From Streptomyces zaomyceticus (GTDB lineage Bacteria; Actinomycetota; Actinomycetes; Streptomycetales; Streptomycetaceae), in the NCBI RefSeq assembly GCF_014656215.1, contig NZ_BNBZ01000018.1:62001-126000 (forward strand): 64,000 bases of DNA. The letters run 5' to 3'. Positions 1 to 7,282 of this stretch are shown in pieces. Each line of letters starts with the position of its first letter. The first letter of the stretch is position 1. The position numbers were made by a program, and so were the translations under genes. Below the pieces are notes generated by a model. The model saw nothing but the letters and a program-made list of their open reading frames with translations, searched no databases and had not been told where the DNA came from.

Positions 1-207
1 TCGCCGCTCTGGTCGCCGTACACGTTCTCCGACCACCCGCCGCAGCCCGGGCTGTGGGCGGTCGAGCCGCACCTCGGTTTCCGGGGGACGGGCGCGAAGT
101 TCGAGGAGATCCTGGTCGTCACCGACTCCCGGGACCCCGAGCAGAGCGCGTTCTGGCTGGACGACGATCTGCCGCACGTGCGGCGCTGGAACGAGGGGGC
201 GGTCTGA
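1..207 (+). CDS. M24-family metallopeptidase, C-terminal end (partial)
   Basis: Only the last 68 codons are present, in frame from base 1 to the TGA at 205-207. The peptide contains WSPYTF, then WAVEPHLGFRGTGAKFEEIL, which fits the end of the pita-bread fold of M24 (Xaa-Pro dipeptidase/methionine aminopeptidase) enzymes: the second Glu of GAKFEE lies where M24 enzymes carry their last metal-ligand Glu. The stop overlaps the ATG of the next gene (TGATG at 205-209), so the two are probably co-translated. Family assignment rests on this short tail only. Confidence 0.72.
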   Translation, partial: SPLWSPYTFSDHPPQPGLWAVEPHLGFRGTGAKFEEILVVTDSRDPEQSAFWLDDDLPHVRRWNEGAV

Positions 208-2126
208 TGGCGGGGCTCGGTGGTCCGAAGGCGGGGCACGACGGTTCGACGGCGGGGCAGGGCGGTTCGACGGCGGGCGGTTCGCGTCCGGTCGCGCGGC
301 TCGGCGGTCCGGTCATGGGGCGGGGCGGTCCGTCCGCGGGGCTCGCGGGAGCGCGGGAGCGCTGGATCCGTACGGGCGGCATCGAGCTGTGCGTCGCCGA
401 GCTGGGCGAGACGGGCCGGCCGACCGTGCTGCTCGTGCACGGCTACCCGGACTCCAAGGAGGTCTGGTCGGAGGTCGCGACCCGGCTCGCCGAGAACTTC
501 CACGTCGTGCTGTACGACATCCGGGGCCACGGCCGCTCCACGGCGCCGGCCCCGCTGCGCGGCGGCTTCACCCTGGAGAAGCTGACGGACGACTTCCTCG
601 CGGTCGCCGACGCCGTCAGCCCCGACCGTCCGGTCCACCTCGTCGGCCACGACTGGGGATCGGTGCAGTCCTGGGAGTTCGTCACCGTCCCGCGCACCGA
701 GGGCCGCATCGCCTCCTTCACCTCGATGTCGGGGCCTTCCCTCGACCACTTCGGGCACTGGATCAAGCAGCGGATGGCCCGGCCCACCCCGCGCCGGGTC
801 GGCCAGCTCCTCGGCCAGGGAGCCAAGTCCTGGTACGTGTACATGCTGCACACGCCCGTGCTGCCGGAGCTCGCCTGGCGGGGACCGCTGGGCAAGCGCT
901 GGCCGAAGATCCTGGAGCGGATGGAGAAGGTCCCGGCCGGCGACTACCCGACGCCCTCGCTGCCCAGTGACGCGGCGCACGGCGCCTGGCTCTACCGGGA
1001 CAACGTCCGCGCCCGACTCGGCAGGCCGCGCCCCGACGCGTACGCGCACGCGCCCGTGCAGCTGATCACTCCGACCGGTGACTCCTTCCTCTCCGAGCGG
1101 CTCTACGACGACCTGGGCAGCTGGGTGCCGGACCTGACCCGGCGCACGCTGCCCGCGAAGCACTGGGTGCCGCGCACCCGGCCGGAACAGCTGTCCGCGT
1201 GGATCGGCGAGTTCGTCCGGGCCAACGAGGAACCGGCGACGAGGGCGCCGAAGCCGGTCGCGGCCGCGGCGGCGAAGAGCGGGGTGAAGCCGGAGTACGC
1301 GGAACGGTTCGGCGGTCAGCTGGTCCTGGTGACCGGGGCGGCCAGCGGTATCGGGCGCGCCACCGCCTTCGCGTTCGCGGAGGCCGGCGCCCGGGTCGTG
1401 GCCGTCGACCGGGACGCCGAAGGCGCGGTCCGCACGGCCGAGATGGCCCGGCTGATCGGCGCCCCGGAGGCCTGGGGCGAGACCGTGGACGTCGCCGACG
1501 AGCAGGCGATGGAGAAGCTGGCCGCCAAGGTCGCGAGCGAGTACGGAATCGTCGACGTCCTCGTCAACAACGCGGGGATCGGGCTCACCGGCTCCTTCTT
1601 CGACACGACGAGCGAGGAGTGGAAGCGGGTCCTCGACGTCAATCTGTGGGGCGTGATCCACGGATGCCGGGTCTTCGGCGCGCAGATGACCGCGCGTGGC
1701 GAGGGCGGCCACATCGTGAACACCGCGTCCGCCGCGGCGTTCCAGCCCTCCCGGGCCCTGCCCGCGTACAGCACCTCGAAGGCGGCGGTGCTGATGCTCA
1801 GCGAGTGCCTGCGCGCCGAACTGGCCGACCAGGGCATCGGGGTCTCGGCGATCTGCCCCGGCATCGTCAACACCAACATCACGGCGACCGCGCGGTTCGC
1901 CGGGGTGACCGACGAGGCGGAGGAGAAGCGGCGCCAGAAGAAGGCGTCCCGGCTGTACGGCCTGCGGAACTTCCCGCCGGAGAAGGTCGCGGACGCGATC
2001 CTGGGGGCCGTCCTCCATGACCGCGCGGTCGTCCCGGTGACCCCGGAGGCCAAGGGCGCGCACTTCCTGTCGCGGCTGAGCCCGGGAACCCTGCGGGCCT
2101 TCGCGCGGTGGCAGCCGCCGGCGTAG
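207..2126 (+). CDS. Alpha/beta-hydrolase fused to short-chain dehydrogenase (SDR)
   Basis: A 639-aa two-enzyme fusion. Residues about 52-340 form an alpha/beta-hydrolase with HGYPD near 79 and the nucleophile elbow GHDWGS at 147-152, where Asp149 takes the nucleophile position as in epoxide hydrolases and haloalkane dehalogenases. Residues about 370-639 form a classical SDR with the nucleotide loop TGAASGIG near 376 and the catalytic pair Tyr521/Lys525 (YSTSK). The start at 207 overlaps the upstream stop, which favours translational coupling, but the first 50 residues are a Gly-rich repeat and the ATG at 315 is an alternative start. Substrate is unknown; by domain logic it could open an epoxide or ester and oxidise the alcohol (inference). 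Confidence 0.85.
   Translation: MAGLGGPKAGHDGSTAGQGGSTAGGSRPVARLGGPVMGRGGPSAGLAGARERWIRTGGIELCVAELGETGRPTVLLVHGYPDSKEVWSEVATRLAENFHVVLYDIRGHGRSTAPAPLRGGFTLEKLTDDFLAVADAVSPDRPVHLVGHDWGSVQSWEFVTVPRTEGRIASFTSMSGPSLDHFGHWIKQRMARPTPRRVGQLLGQGAKSWYVYMLHTPVLPELAWRGPLGKRWPKILERMEKVPAGDYPTPSLPSDAAHGAWLYRDNVRARLGRPRPDAYAHAPVQLITPTGDSFLSERLYDDLGSWVPDLTRRTLPAKHWVPRTRPEQLSAWIGEFVRANEEPATRAPKPVAAAAAKSGVKPEYAERFGGQLVLVTGAASGIGRATAFAFAEAGARVVAVDRDAEGAVRTAEMARLIGAPEAWGETVDVADEQAMEKLAAKVASEYGIVDVLVNNAGIGLTGSFFDTTSEEWKRVLDVNLWGVIHGCRVFGAQMTARGEGGHIVNTASAAAFQPSRALPAYSTSKAAVLMLSECLRAELADQGIGVSAICPGIVNTNITATARFAGVTDEAEEKRRQKKASRLYGLRNFPPEKVADAILGAVLHDRAVVPVTPEAKGAHFLSRLSPGTLRAFARWQPPA
243..277 (+). repeat. 21-bp-period repeat in the N-terminal coding region
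   Basis: The 14-mer ggttcgacggcggg occurs at 243-256 and 264-277, a 21-bp period that encodes GSTAG repeats. It lies in the low-complexity leader of the hydrolase/SDR fusion and looks like a slippage-type duplication. Confidence 0.7.
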
Positions 2127-2143
2127 GCGGGAACGAGCCGCCG

Positions 2144-2218
2144 CCCGCGCGGGGCGAGCCGGGTCCGTCCGCGCGGGGGACGAACCGGGTCCGCCCGCGC
2201 GGGAGCGGACCCGGACGG
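2144..2218. repeat. Degenerate tandem repeat, about 25 bp, three copies
   Basis: Three imperfect units, each beginning with a cccgcgcgggg-like core followed by a (c/a)gggtccg-type tail, fill the gap between the fusion gene and the MerR gene (about 2144-2168, 2169-2194, 2195-2218). No gene is seen here. The GC-rich arms could form hairpins and end transcription, but no clean terminator is visible. Confidence 0.55.
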
Positions 2219-2290
2219 CGGTCGTACGATCCCTTCCAGGCAGGGGCCCCGCGGGCTGCGGGGTGGAGCGAGCGGTCGGTGGGAGCGGGT

Positions 2291-3238
2291 TTGTCCGAGC
2301 AGTCAGCACAGCCGGAGTACCGGATCGAGGATCTCGCCCATCACAGCGGCGCCACGGTCCGGACGATCCGCGCCTATCAGGACCGGGGGCTGCTGCCCCG
2401 CCCGGAGCGGCGGGGCAGGTCGAACGTGTACGGGGACGCGCACCTCGCGCGGCTCCGGCAGATCGCCGACCTCCTCGACCGCGGCTACACCCTGGCCTCG
2501 ATCAAGGAACTTCTGGAGGCCTGGGACACCGGCAGGGGGCTCGGCGGGGTGCTCGGTCTGGTCGCGGAGGTCCACGGGCCGTGGACGGACGAGCAGGCGG
2601 ACCGGATCTCCCGCGCGGAACTGGACGCCCGATTCGGCGGCACACCGGACGAGGCCGCGATTCTGGAGGCCGTCGAGCTCGGCGTACTGGAGCCGCTCCC
2701 CGACCGGGAGACGGAGGAGTACCTCGTCCCGAGCCCCCAGGAACTCGCGGTGGCCGTCGAGTTGTACGCGGCGGGCGTGCCACTCTCCGCAATCACCGGA
2801 CACCTGAGGGAACTTCGGGAGCAGGTGGAGCACATCGCCTCCCGCTTCCTGGAGTTCACGACCGAGCATGTCTTCGCGCGCTATCTGGAGCACCGACCGC
2901 CGACGGACGCGGACGCGACCGAGGCGGCGACGATGGTGCGACGGCTCCGGCCGCTCGCCCAGCAGACGGTGGATGCCGAACTGGCGCGGGCCATGCGCCT
3001 GTTGGCGGCCCGCCATCTCCAGCTCCATCTGTCGCCCGACATGCCGCAGATGAGGGACGACGAGCCGCGCGCCGTTGCCCTACCGGGCGGGACGGTGAGG
3101 GCCGTTCAGGGGCTGGTGGGTCCGGAGGGGGTCGCGGCCTTCGTCACCGCTGCCACGGAACGAGAGGTCCACAAAAGGACATTGGACGCTCTCACCTCAA
3201 GTCACCCAATTGGTGATGAAGTTACCCAATCCCCCTGA
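2291..3238 (+). CDS. MerR-family transcriptional regulator
   Basis: 315 aa. The N-terminus (about 10-80) is a MerR winged helix: YRIEDLAHHSG, then VRTIRAYQDRGLLPRPERRGR and a DAHLARLRQIADLLDRGY stretch. The long helical C-terminal part has no recognisable effector domain and lacks the metal-binding Cys of MerR/ZntR types. The chosen start is TTG at 2291, preceded by GGTGGGAG at about 8 nt; the open frame runs upstream to 2108 but that part is repetitive. GTG at 2279 is the alternative. Targets are unknown; it stands alone between the hydrolase/SDR fusion and kptA. Confidence 0.88.
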   Translation: MSEQSAQPEYRIEDLAHHSGATVRTIRAYQDRGLLPRPERRGRSNVYGDAHLARLRQIADLLDRGYTLASIKELLEAWDTGRGLGGVLGLVAEVHGPWTDEQADRISRAELDARFGGTPDEAAILEAVELGVLEPLPDRETEEYLVPSPQELAVAVELYAAGVPLSAITGHLRELREQVEHIASRFLEFTTEHVFARYLEHRPPTDADATEAATMVRRLRPLAQQTVDAELARAMRLLAARHLQLHLSPDMPQMRDDEPRAVALPGGTVRAVQGLVGPEGVAAFVTAATEREVHKRTLDALTSSHPIGDEVTQSP

Positions 3239-3251
3239 AAACAAAGACGCG

Positions 3252-3305
3252 TTGTCCACAGAATCGCCAACTAGCCTGTGGATAAGCCTCTTTGGCTGTG
3301 GATCA
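3252..3305. promoter_or_regulatory. Cluster of three DnaA boxes
   Basis: Within an AT-richer gap (3239-3370) lie TTGTCCACA at 3252-3260 (+), and on the minus strand TTATCCACA (read at 3277-3285) and TGATCCACA (3297-3305). The first two are perfect matches to 9-mers in the actinobacterial DnaA consensus TT(G/A)TCCACA; the third has one change. The two minus-strand boxes are 20 bp apart. Such clusters can titrate DnaA or let it regulate the flanking gene (established for DnaA in general; inference here). Confidence 0.72.
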
Positions 3306-3370
3306 AACATTCCATCCTCGACCATTCAAAATCGATGGCCGGGCGATCCGAGCTCCGTCATCCTGACGGA

Positions 3371-3931
3371 ATGACCAGACAAGGACCGCCGGACGAGCGC
3401 CGCACGGTGAAAGTCTCCAAGTACCTCTCCAAGCACCTGCGCCACCAGCCGGAGCGCATCGGCCTCGTCCTCGACGCCCACGGCTGGACCGAGATCGACA
3501 CTCTGCTCCAGGCCACCGCGCGGAACGGCTTCCCGATCACCCGCGCGGAGCTCGACCACGTCGTGGAGTCCAACGACAAGAAGCGGTTCGCGATCGAGGG
3601 CACCCGCATCCGCGCCAGCCAGGGCCACACCGTCGAGGTGGACCTGGACCTGCCGCCCGCCGAACCGCCCGCGTACCTCTACCACGGTACGGTCGCGGCC
3701 CGGCTTCCCGCGATCCGGGCGGAGGGACTGCGCCCCATGGCCCGCCACCATGTGCACCTCTCCCGCGACCGGGAGACCGCGACCCGGGTCGGCGCACGGC
3801 GCGGACGGCCCGTCGTGATCAGCGTGGACGCGGGCGCCATGCACCGGGCCGAGCACGTCTTCCACGTGAGCGCCAACGGGGTCTGGCTGGCGAGCACCGT
3901 CCCGCCGGAATTCCTCCGCTTTCCCGAGTGA
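3371..3931 (+). CDS. kptA: RNA 2'-phosphotransferase (Tpt1/KptA family)
   Basis: 186 aa. KptA/Tpt1 transfers the 2'-phosphate at an RNA splice junction to NAD, giving ADP-ribose 1'',2''-cyclic phosphate. Family landmarks are visible: SKYLSKHLRHQPERIGL near the N-terminus, the YLYHGT motif near residue 100, RHHVHLS near 125, and the final HVSANGVWL block with Arg/His residues spaced as in the catalytic R-H-R-R set. The ATG at 3371 starts the family-length protein; the frame is open back to 3278 but that covers the DnaA boxes. The bacterial substrate is not known because bacteria lack tRNA splicing of this type; ADP-ribosylation or RNA repair has been proposed. Confidence 0.93.
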   Translation: MTRQGPPDERRTVKVSKYLSKHLRHQPERIGLVLDAHGWTEIDTLLQATARNGFPITRAELDHVVESNDKKRFAIEGTRIRASQGHTVEVDLDLPPAEPPAYLYHGTVAARLPAIRAEGLRPMARHHVHLSRDRETATRVGARRGRPVVISVDAGAMHRAEHVFHVSANGVWLASTVPPEFLRFPE

Positions 3932-3954
3932 CAGGTTTCCCCGGCCGACGACCT

Positions 3955-4026
3955 CCCGACCGGCGCCGTCCCGACGGGGACCGGTGCCGTCCCGACGGGC
4001 GCCTTCCCGACGGGCGCCTTCCCGAC
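3955..4026. repeat. Short tandem array with 15-bp unit
   Basis: Perfect copies of cccgacgggcgcctt at 3991-4005 and 4006-4020 are preceded by variants at 3955-3969 and 3970-3990 and end in a partial unit at 4021-4026. The array fills the gap in front of the next gene and abuts its putative -10 box. It is likely a variable-number repeat. Confidence 0.85.
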
Positions 4027-4044
4027 TGAGGCATGATCGTTCCC

Positions 4045-4497
4045 ATGGCTCACCCGCACCTGCCCAGTACAGAAGCAGCCGTCACCGCGATCCGCGAGTT
4101 CGCCCAGGAGTTCAACCTGGAGATGACGGTGACCGACGACATCGGCGCGGACCAGACGTCCCGGCGCACCTCGTCCGGCGCGTTCGCCGTCCTCGACGTG
4201 GACGGCTCGCTGCCTCACGAGGCCTACGTCGAGCTCGGCGGCTCCCCCTCGGTCACGGTCCAGATCTACCCCGAGGACGACGCCAGGATCATCGTGGACG
4301 GCATCGAGTTCGCGGACGTCCCCCGCGACGCCGTCCCCGCCTTCCTCCGCTCGGTCCACGGCGGTCTGGCCCACGTGAAGGGACGATTCTTCCCTCCTGG
4401 CTGGTGGCTGATCGTCCCGCTGCCCGGCGACGAGACGTACAAGGAGCTCGTCCCCAACGCCTCACTCACGTCCTGGATGAACAGCCGGGTCCGCTGA
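4045..4497 (+). CDS. Conserved hypothetical protein, 150 aa
   Basis: No domain was recognised. The protein is soluble, acidic and about 150 aa, with an alternating beta-strand pattern (FAVLDVDG, YVELGG, VTVQIYP, ARIIVDGIEFADV) and a hydrophobic GWWLIVPLPG strand near the end. There is no signal peptide or membrane segment. Start choice is between ATG 4033 and ATG 4045; 4045 is preferred because CATGAT at 4032-4037 could be a -10 box giving a leaderless message. It stands alone after the tandem array and before the oxidoreductase gene. Confidence 0.72.
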   Translation: MAHPHLPSTEAAVTAIREFAQEFNLEMTVTDDIGADQTSRRTSSGAFAVLDVDGSLPHEAYVELGGSPSVTVQIYPEDDARIIVDGIEFADVPRDAVPAFLRSVHGGLAHVKGRFFPPGWWLIVPLPGDETYKELVPNASLTSWMNSRVR

Positions 4498-4549
4498 CCC
4501 CACCGCGTTCGCCCGAAGCAGCTCCCCCACCCGCGCGTATCGTGGCGTC

Positions 4550-5443
4550 ATGCGCTTGAGCACGGTGATCCTCCCCATCCACCGATGGAGCGAGGGGCAG
4601 AAGACCTGGCGGCGGGCCGAGGAACTCGGGTTCCACGCCGCGTACACCTACGACCACCTGTCCTGGCGGACCTTCCGGGACGGCCCGTGGTTCGGGGCCC
4701 TTCCCACCCTCACCGCGGCGGCGACGGCCACCGAGCGGATCCGGCTCGGCACGCTCGTGACCTCGCCGAACTTCCGGCACCCGGTGACGCTCGCCAAGGA
4801 GCTGATGGCTCTCGACGACATCTCCGGCGGGCGGATCACGCTCGGCATCGGTGCCGGCGGCAACGGTTTCGACGCCACCGCGCTCGGCCAGGAGCCGTGG
4901 ACTCCGAAGGAGCGGGCGGATCGGTTCGGCGAGTTCGTGGGGCTGCTCGACCGGCTGCTCACGGAGGAGTCCGTGACGGAGACGGGCACGTTCTACTCGG
5001 CGAACGAGGCGCGGAACATCCCCGGCTGCGTCCAGCGCCCGCGGCTGCCGTTCGCGGTGGCGGCGACCGGGCCGCGCGGGCTGAGGCTCGCCGCGCGGTA
5101 CGGGCAGGCCTGGGTGACGACCGGTGACCCGAAGATCTTCGAGGAGGGCACGCCGGAGCAGTCGGTGGCGGCGCTGCGCGGCCAGATCGAAAAGCTCGGC
5201 AAGGCCTGCGCGGAGACCGGCCGTGACGTGGCCGAGCTCGACAAGATCCTCCTGACCGGCTTCACCCCGGACCGGAGCCGGCCGTTGGAGTCCCTGGACG
5301 CCTTCGTCGACTTCGCCGGACGCCACCGCGAACTCGGTTTCACGGAGATCGTGATCCACTGGCCGATCCCGGACTCGGACTTCGCCGCCGACCAGGCGGT
5401 CTTCGAACGGATCGCCACGGAGGCACTGGACCGGCTCGGCTGA
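4550..5443 (+). CDS. LLM-class (F420-type) flavin-dependent oxidoreductase
   Basis: 297 aa, a luciferase-like TIM barrel. Typical features are the N-terminal strand ending TYDHLSW, the RIRLGTLVTSPNFRHP strand (residues about 64-80), the GGRITLGIGAGG phosphate-site loop near 95-105, and PFAVAATGPRGLRLAARY near 165. Actinobacterial members mostly use coenzyme F420 rather than FMN, so a hydride transfer reaction on an unknown substrate is expected (family inference). A TATCGT hexamer at 4538-4543 lies six nt before the ATG and there is no Shine-Dalgarno, so the message may be leaderless. A hairpin follows the stop directly. Confidence 0.9.
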   Translation: MRLSTVILPIHRWSEGQKTWRRAEELGFHAAYTYDHLSWRTFRDGPWFGALPTLTAAATATERIRLGTLVTSPNFRHPVTLAKELMALDDISGGRITLGIGAGGNGFDATALGQEPWTPKERADRFGEFVGLLDRLLTEESVTETGTFYSANEARNIPGCVQRPRLPFAVAATGPRGLRLAARYGQAWVTTGDPKIFEEGTPEQSVAALRGQIEKLGKACAETGRDVAELDKILLTGFTPDRSRPLESLDAFVDFAGRHRELGFTEIVIHWPIPDSDFAADQAVFERIATEALDRLG

Positions 5444-5471
5444 CCCGACGGGGCCTGCCTGGCCCGTCGGG
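5444..5471 (+). terminator. Stem-loop terminator after the oxidoreductase gene
   Basis: cccgacggg (5444-5452) pairs perfectly with cccgtcggg (5463-5471) around a 10-nt loop, starting right after the TGA. There is no U-tract, which is usual in Streptomyces. It lies between convergent genes. Confidence 0.7.
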
Positions 5472-5517
5472 CCTGCCGGAGACCCGGTCAAGGTCCGGTG
5501 GCCACCCGCTCGGTGGA

Positions 5518-6129
5518 TCAGACGATCCGCCGGGCGTGCCCCCGCCACAGGGCGAGCAGGACAGGGGAGCCCACCGGCTCCGGTCCCGCCGGACAGACGT
5601 CGAAGTGACTGATTCGGCAGGTGTCGGACGGCACGGCGGACCCCAGATTCACCGCCGTTCCGTCCCCCGCGACGCGCCAGCGGCTGCCCGCGGGGACGGT
5701 GGCGGCTCTCAGCTCTCCGGGCTCGATCATGATCCAGCGGCCCCGCACCGTACGGTGCCACGCGGCGCGCGCCCCGCACCGACCGCAGGCCGAGGCCCCC
5801 GGTCTCCCGGCGTCCGGCACGGAACCGAAGGACCGGGCCTCGGGTATGAGACCGCCGGGCGAGAGGCCACCCGGGCCGCCGCCCCCGCCGATGCCTCTGC
5901 CGCCGCTGCCCGTACCACCGCCGATCCCACCGCCGCTGCCCCGCGCCGCGAACGACGCGGCGTCGACCAGACCCGCCAGGACGTCGCCCACCAGCACCGG
6001 GTCCCGCGTGGGGTGGGCCGCTCCCGCGCCCTCGCACCGCGCGCAGAGGGACATGCCGAGGCTCGGGACCCACGTCCCGTACGGCACACCGCAGGAATCG
6101 CACTCGTCGCTTCGCCGGCCCGAGCCCAT
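5518..6129 (-). CDS. DUF6083-type protein with CxxC pairs
   Basis: 203 aa. Two CxxC pairs at the N-terminus (Cys10/13 and Cys29/32) form a likely zinc ribbon, followed by a Gly-rich linker at about 64-95 and a C-terminal domain with Cys115/118 (CGRC) and the strand RGRWIMIEPGEL. I associate the WIMIEPGEL block with the Streptomyces-specific DUF6083 family, recalled rather than searched. Function is unknown. It is transcribed towards the oxidoreductase gene and divergently from the HAD phosphatase. Confidence 0.72.
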   Translation of the reverse strand: MGSGRRSDECDSCGVPYGTWVPSLGMSLCARCEGAGAAHPTRDPVLVGDVLAGLVDAASFAARGSGGGIGGGTGSGGRGIGGGGGPGGLSPGGLIPEARSFGSVPDAGRPGASACGRCGARAAWHRTVRGRWIMIEPGELRAATVPAGSRWRVAGDGTAVNLGSAVPSDTCRISHFDVCPAGPEPVGSPVLLALWRGHARRIV

Positions 6130-6345
6130 GCCCCGCCCCCTTGAGACGCCGTCAGCTCTCAGAGATCTTCCCCGTCATCCGGAAAACGAACGGACGTTTA
6201 CGGCCACGTCGGGGCGTACACACCGGCCTCGGGAGCCCCACGCCTACCCGATCCGAGCACTCCGCCCCCTCGATCCGTCCTCGATCCGTCACTCATATGT
6301 GCGGCTCCCCGCACGCCCGTGCGCTCGGTGCGGAACAATGGTGCG

Positions 6346-7224
6346 GTGACCTCTCCCCGTTCCCCGCACTCGTCCGCCCCGGCCCGGCTGATCGCCACCG
6401 ACCTCGACGGCACGCTGCTGCGCGACGACAAGTCCGTCTCCGAGCGCACGGTCGCCGCCCTCGCCGCGGCCGAGCAGGCCGGGATCGAGGTCTTCTTCGT
6501 CACCGGCCGCCCGGCCCGCTGGATGGATGTCGTCAGCGAGCACGTCCACGGCCACGGCCTGGCGATCTGCGCCAACGGCGCCGCCGTCGTCGACCTCCAC
6601 GCGGGCGGCACCTTCCTCGAGGTGCGGCCGCTGGAGCGGCCGGTCGCCCTCGCCGTCGTACGGGCCCTGCGCGCCGCCGCGCCCGGGACGTCCTTCGCGG
6701 TCGAGCTGACCACCGGCATCCACTACGAGCCTCAGTACCCGCCGTTCTTCCTCGACCCCGGCGCGACGGTCGCCACCGCCGAGAAGCTCCTCTTCGAGGA
6801 GACGCCCGGCGCCGCGGCCCCGGTGCTGAAGCTGCTCGCCCAGCACCCCGAGCTCGACCCCGACGCATTCCTGGCGGTGGCCAGGGAGACCGCCGGCGAC
6901 CGGGCCTCGTTCACACGGTCCAGCCCCACCGCCCTCATCGAGATCAGCGCACTCGGCGTCTCCAAGGCGTCCACCCTGGCCCGGTGCTGCGCCGAGCGCG
7001 GCATCACGGCCGAGGAGGTCGTCGCCTTCGGCGACATGCCCAACGACATCGAGATGCTGAGCTGGGCGGGCCGCGGGTACGCGATGGGCAACGCCCACCC
7101 CGAGGTGATCGCCGCCGCCTCCGGCCGTACGGTCGGCAACAACGAGGACGGGGTGGCCGTCGTCATCGAACAGCTGGTGACCGAGGCACTGGCCGCCGCC
7201 GGGAACGGGCCGGCGCAGGGCTGA
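6346..7224 (+). CDS. HAD-superfamily Cof-type sugar-phosphate phosphatase
   Basis: 292 aa. HAD motif I is DLDGT (nucleophile Asp19, acid/base Asp21), motif II lies in FFVTGRP near 45, and motif IV is GDMPNDIEML near 235. The C2-type cap between motifs II and III and the length place it in the Cof/YidA group, which dephosphorylate sugar phosphates or similar small molecules. The GTG at 6346 is preferred over 6319 because AACAAT at 6334-6339 sits six nt before it and there is no Shine-Dalgarno, suggesting a leaderless message. It converges with the histidine kinase gene. Confidence 0.9.
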   Translation: MTSPRSPHSSAPARLIATDLDGTLLRDDKSVSERTVAALAAAEQAGIEVFFVTGRPARWMDVVSEHVHGHGLAICANGAAVVDLHAGGTFLEVRPLERPVALAVVRALRAAAPGTSFAVELTTGIHYEPQYPPFFLDPGATVATAEKLLFEETPGAAAPVLKLLAQHPELDPDAFLAVARETAGDRASFTRSSPTALIEISALGVSKASTLARCCAERGITAEEVVAFGDMPNDIEMLSWAGRGYAMGNAHPEVIAAASGRTVGNNEDGVAVVIEQLVTEALAAAGNGPAQG

Positions 7225-7282
7225 GGGGCGCCCGCTCCAACGGGGCCCCGCAGGGCTGAGGGGCGCCCGTTACAGCGGGGCC
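7215..7282. repeat. 33-bp direct duplication over a convergent gene junction
   Basis: Bases 7215-7247 recur at 7250-7282 with three mismatches and a 35-bp period. The first copy contains the TGA of the HAD phosphatase; the second contains another in-frame-like TGA and overlaps the last codons and stop of the opposing kinase gene. It looks like a local tandem duplication. Confidence 0.85.
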
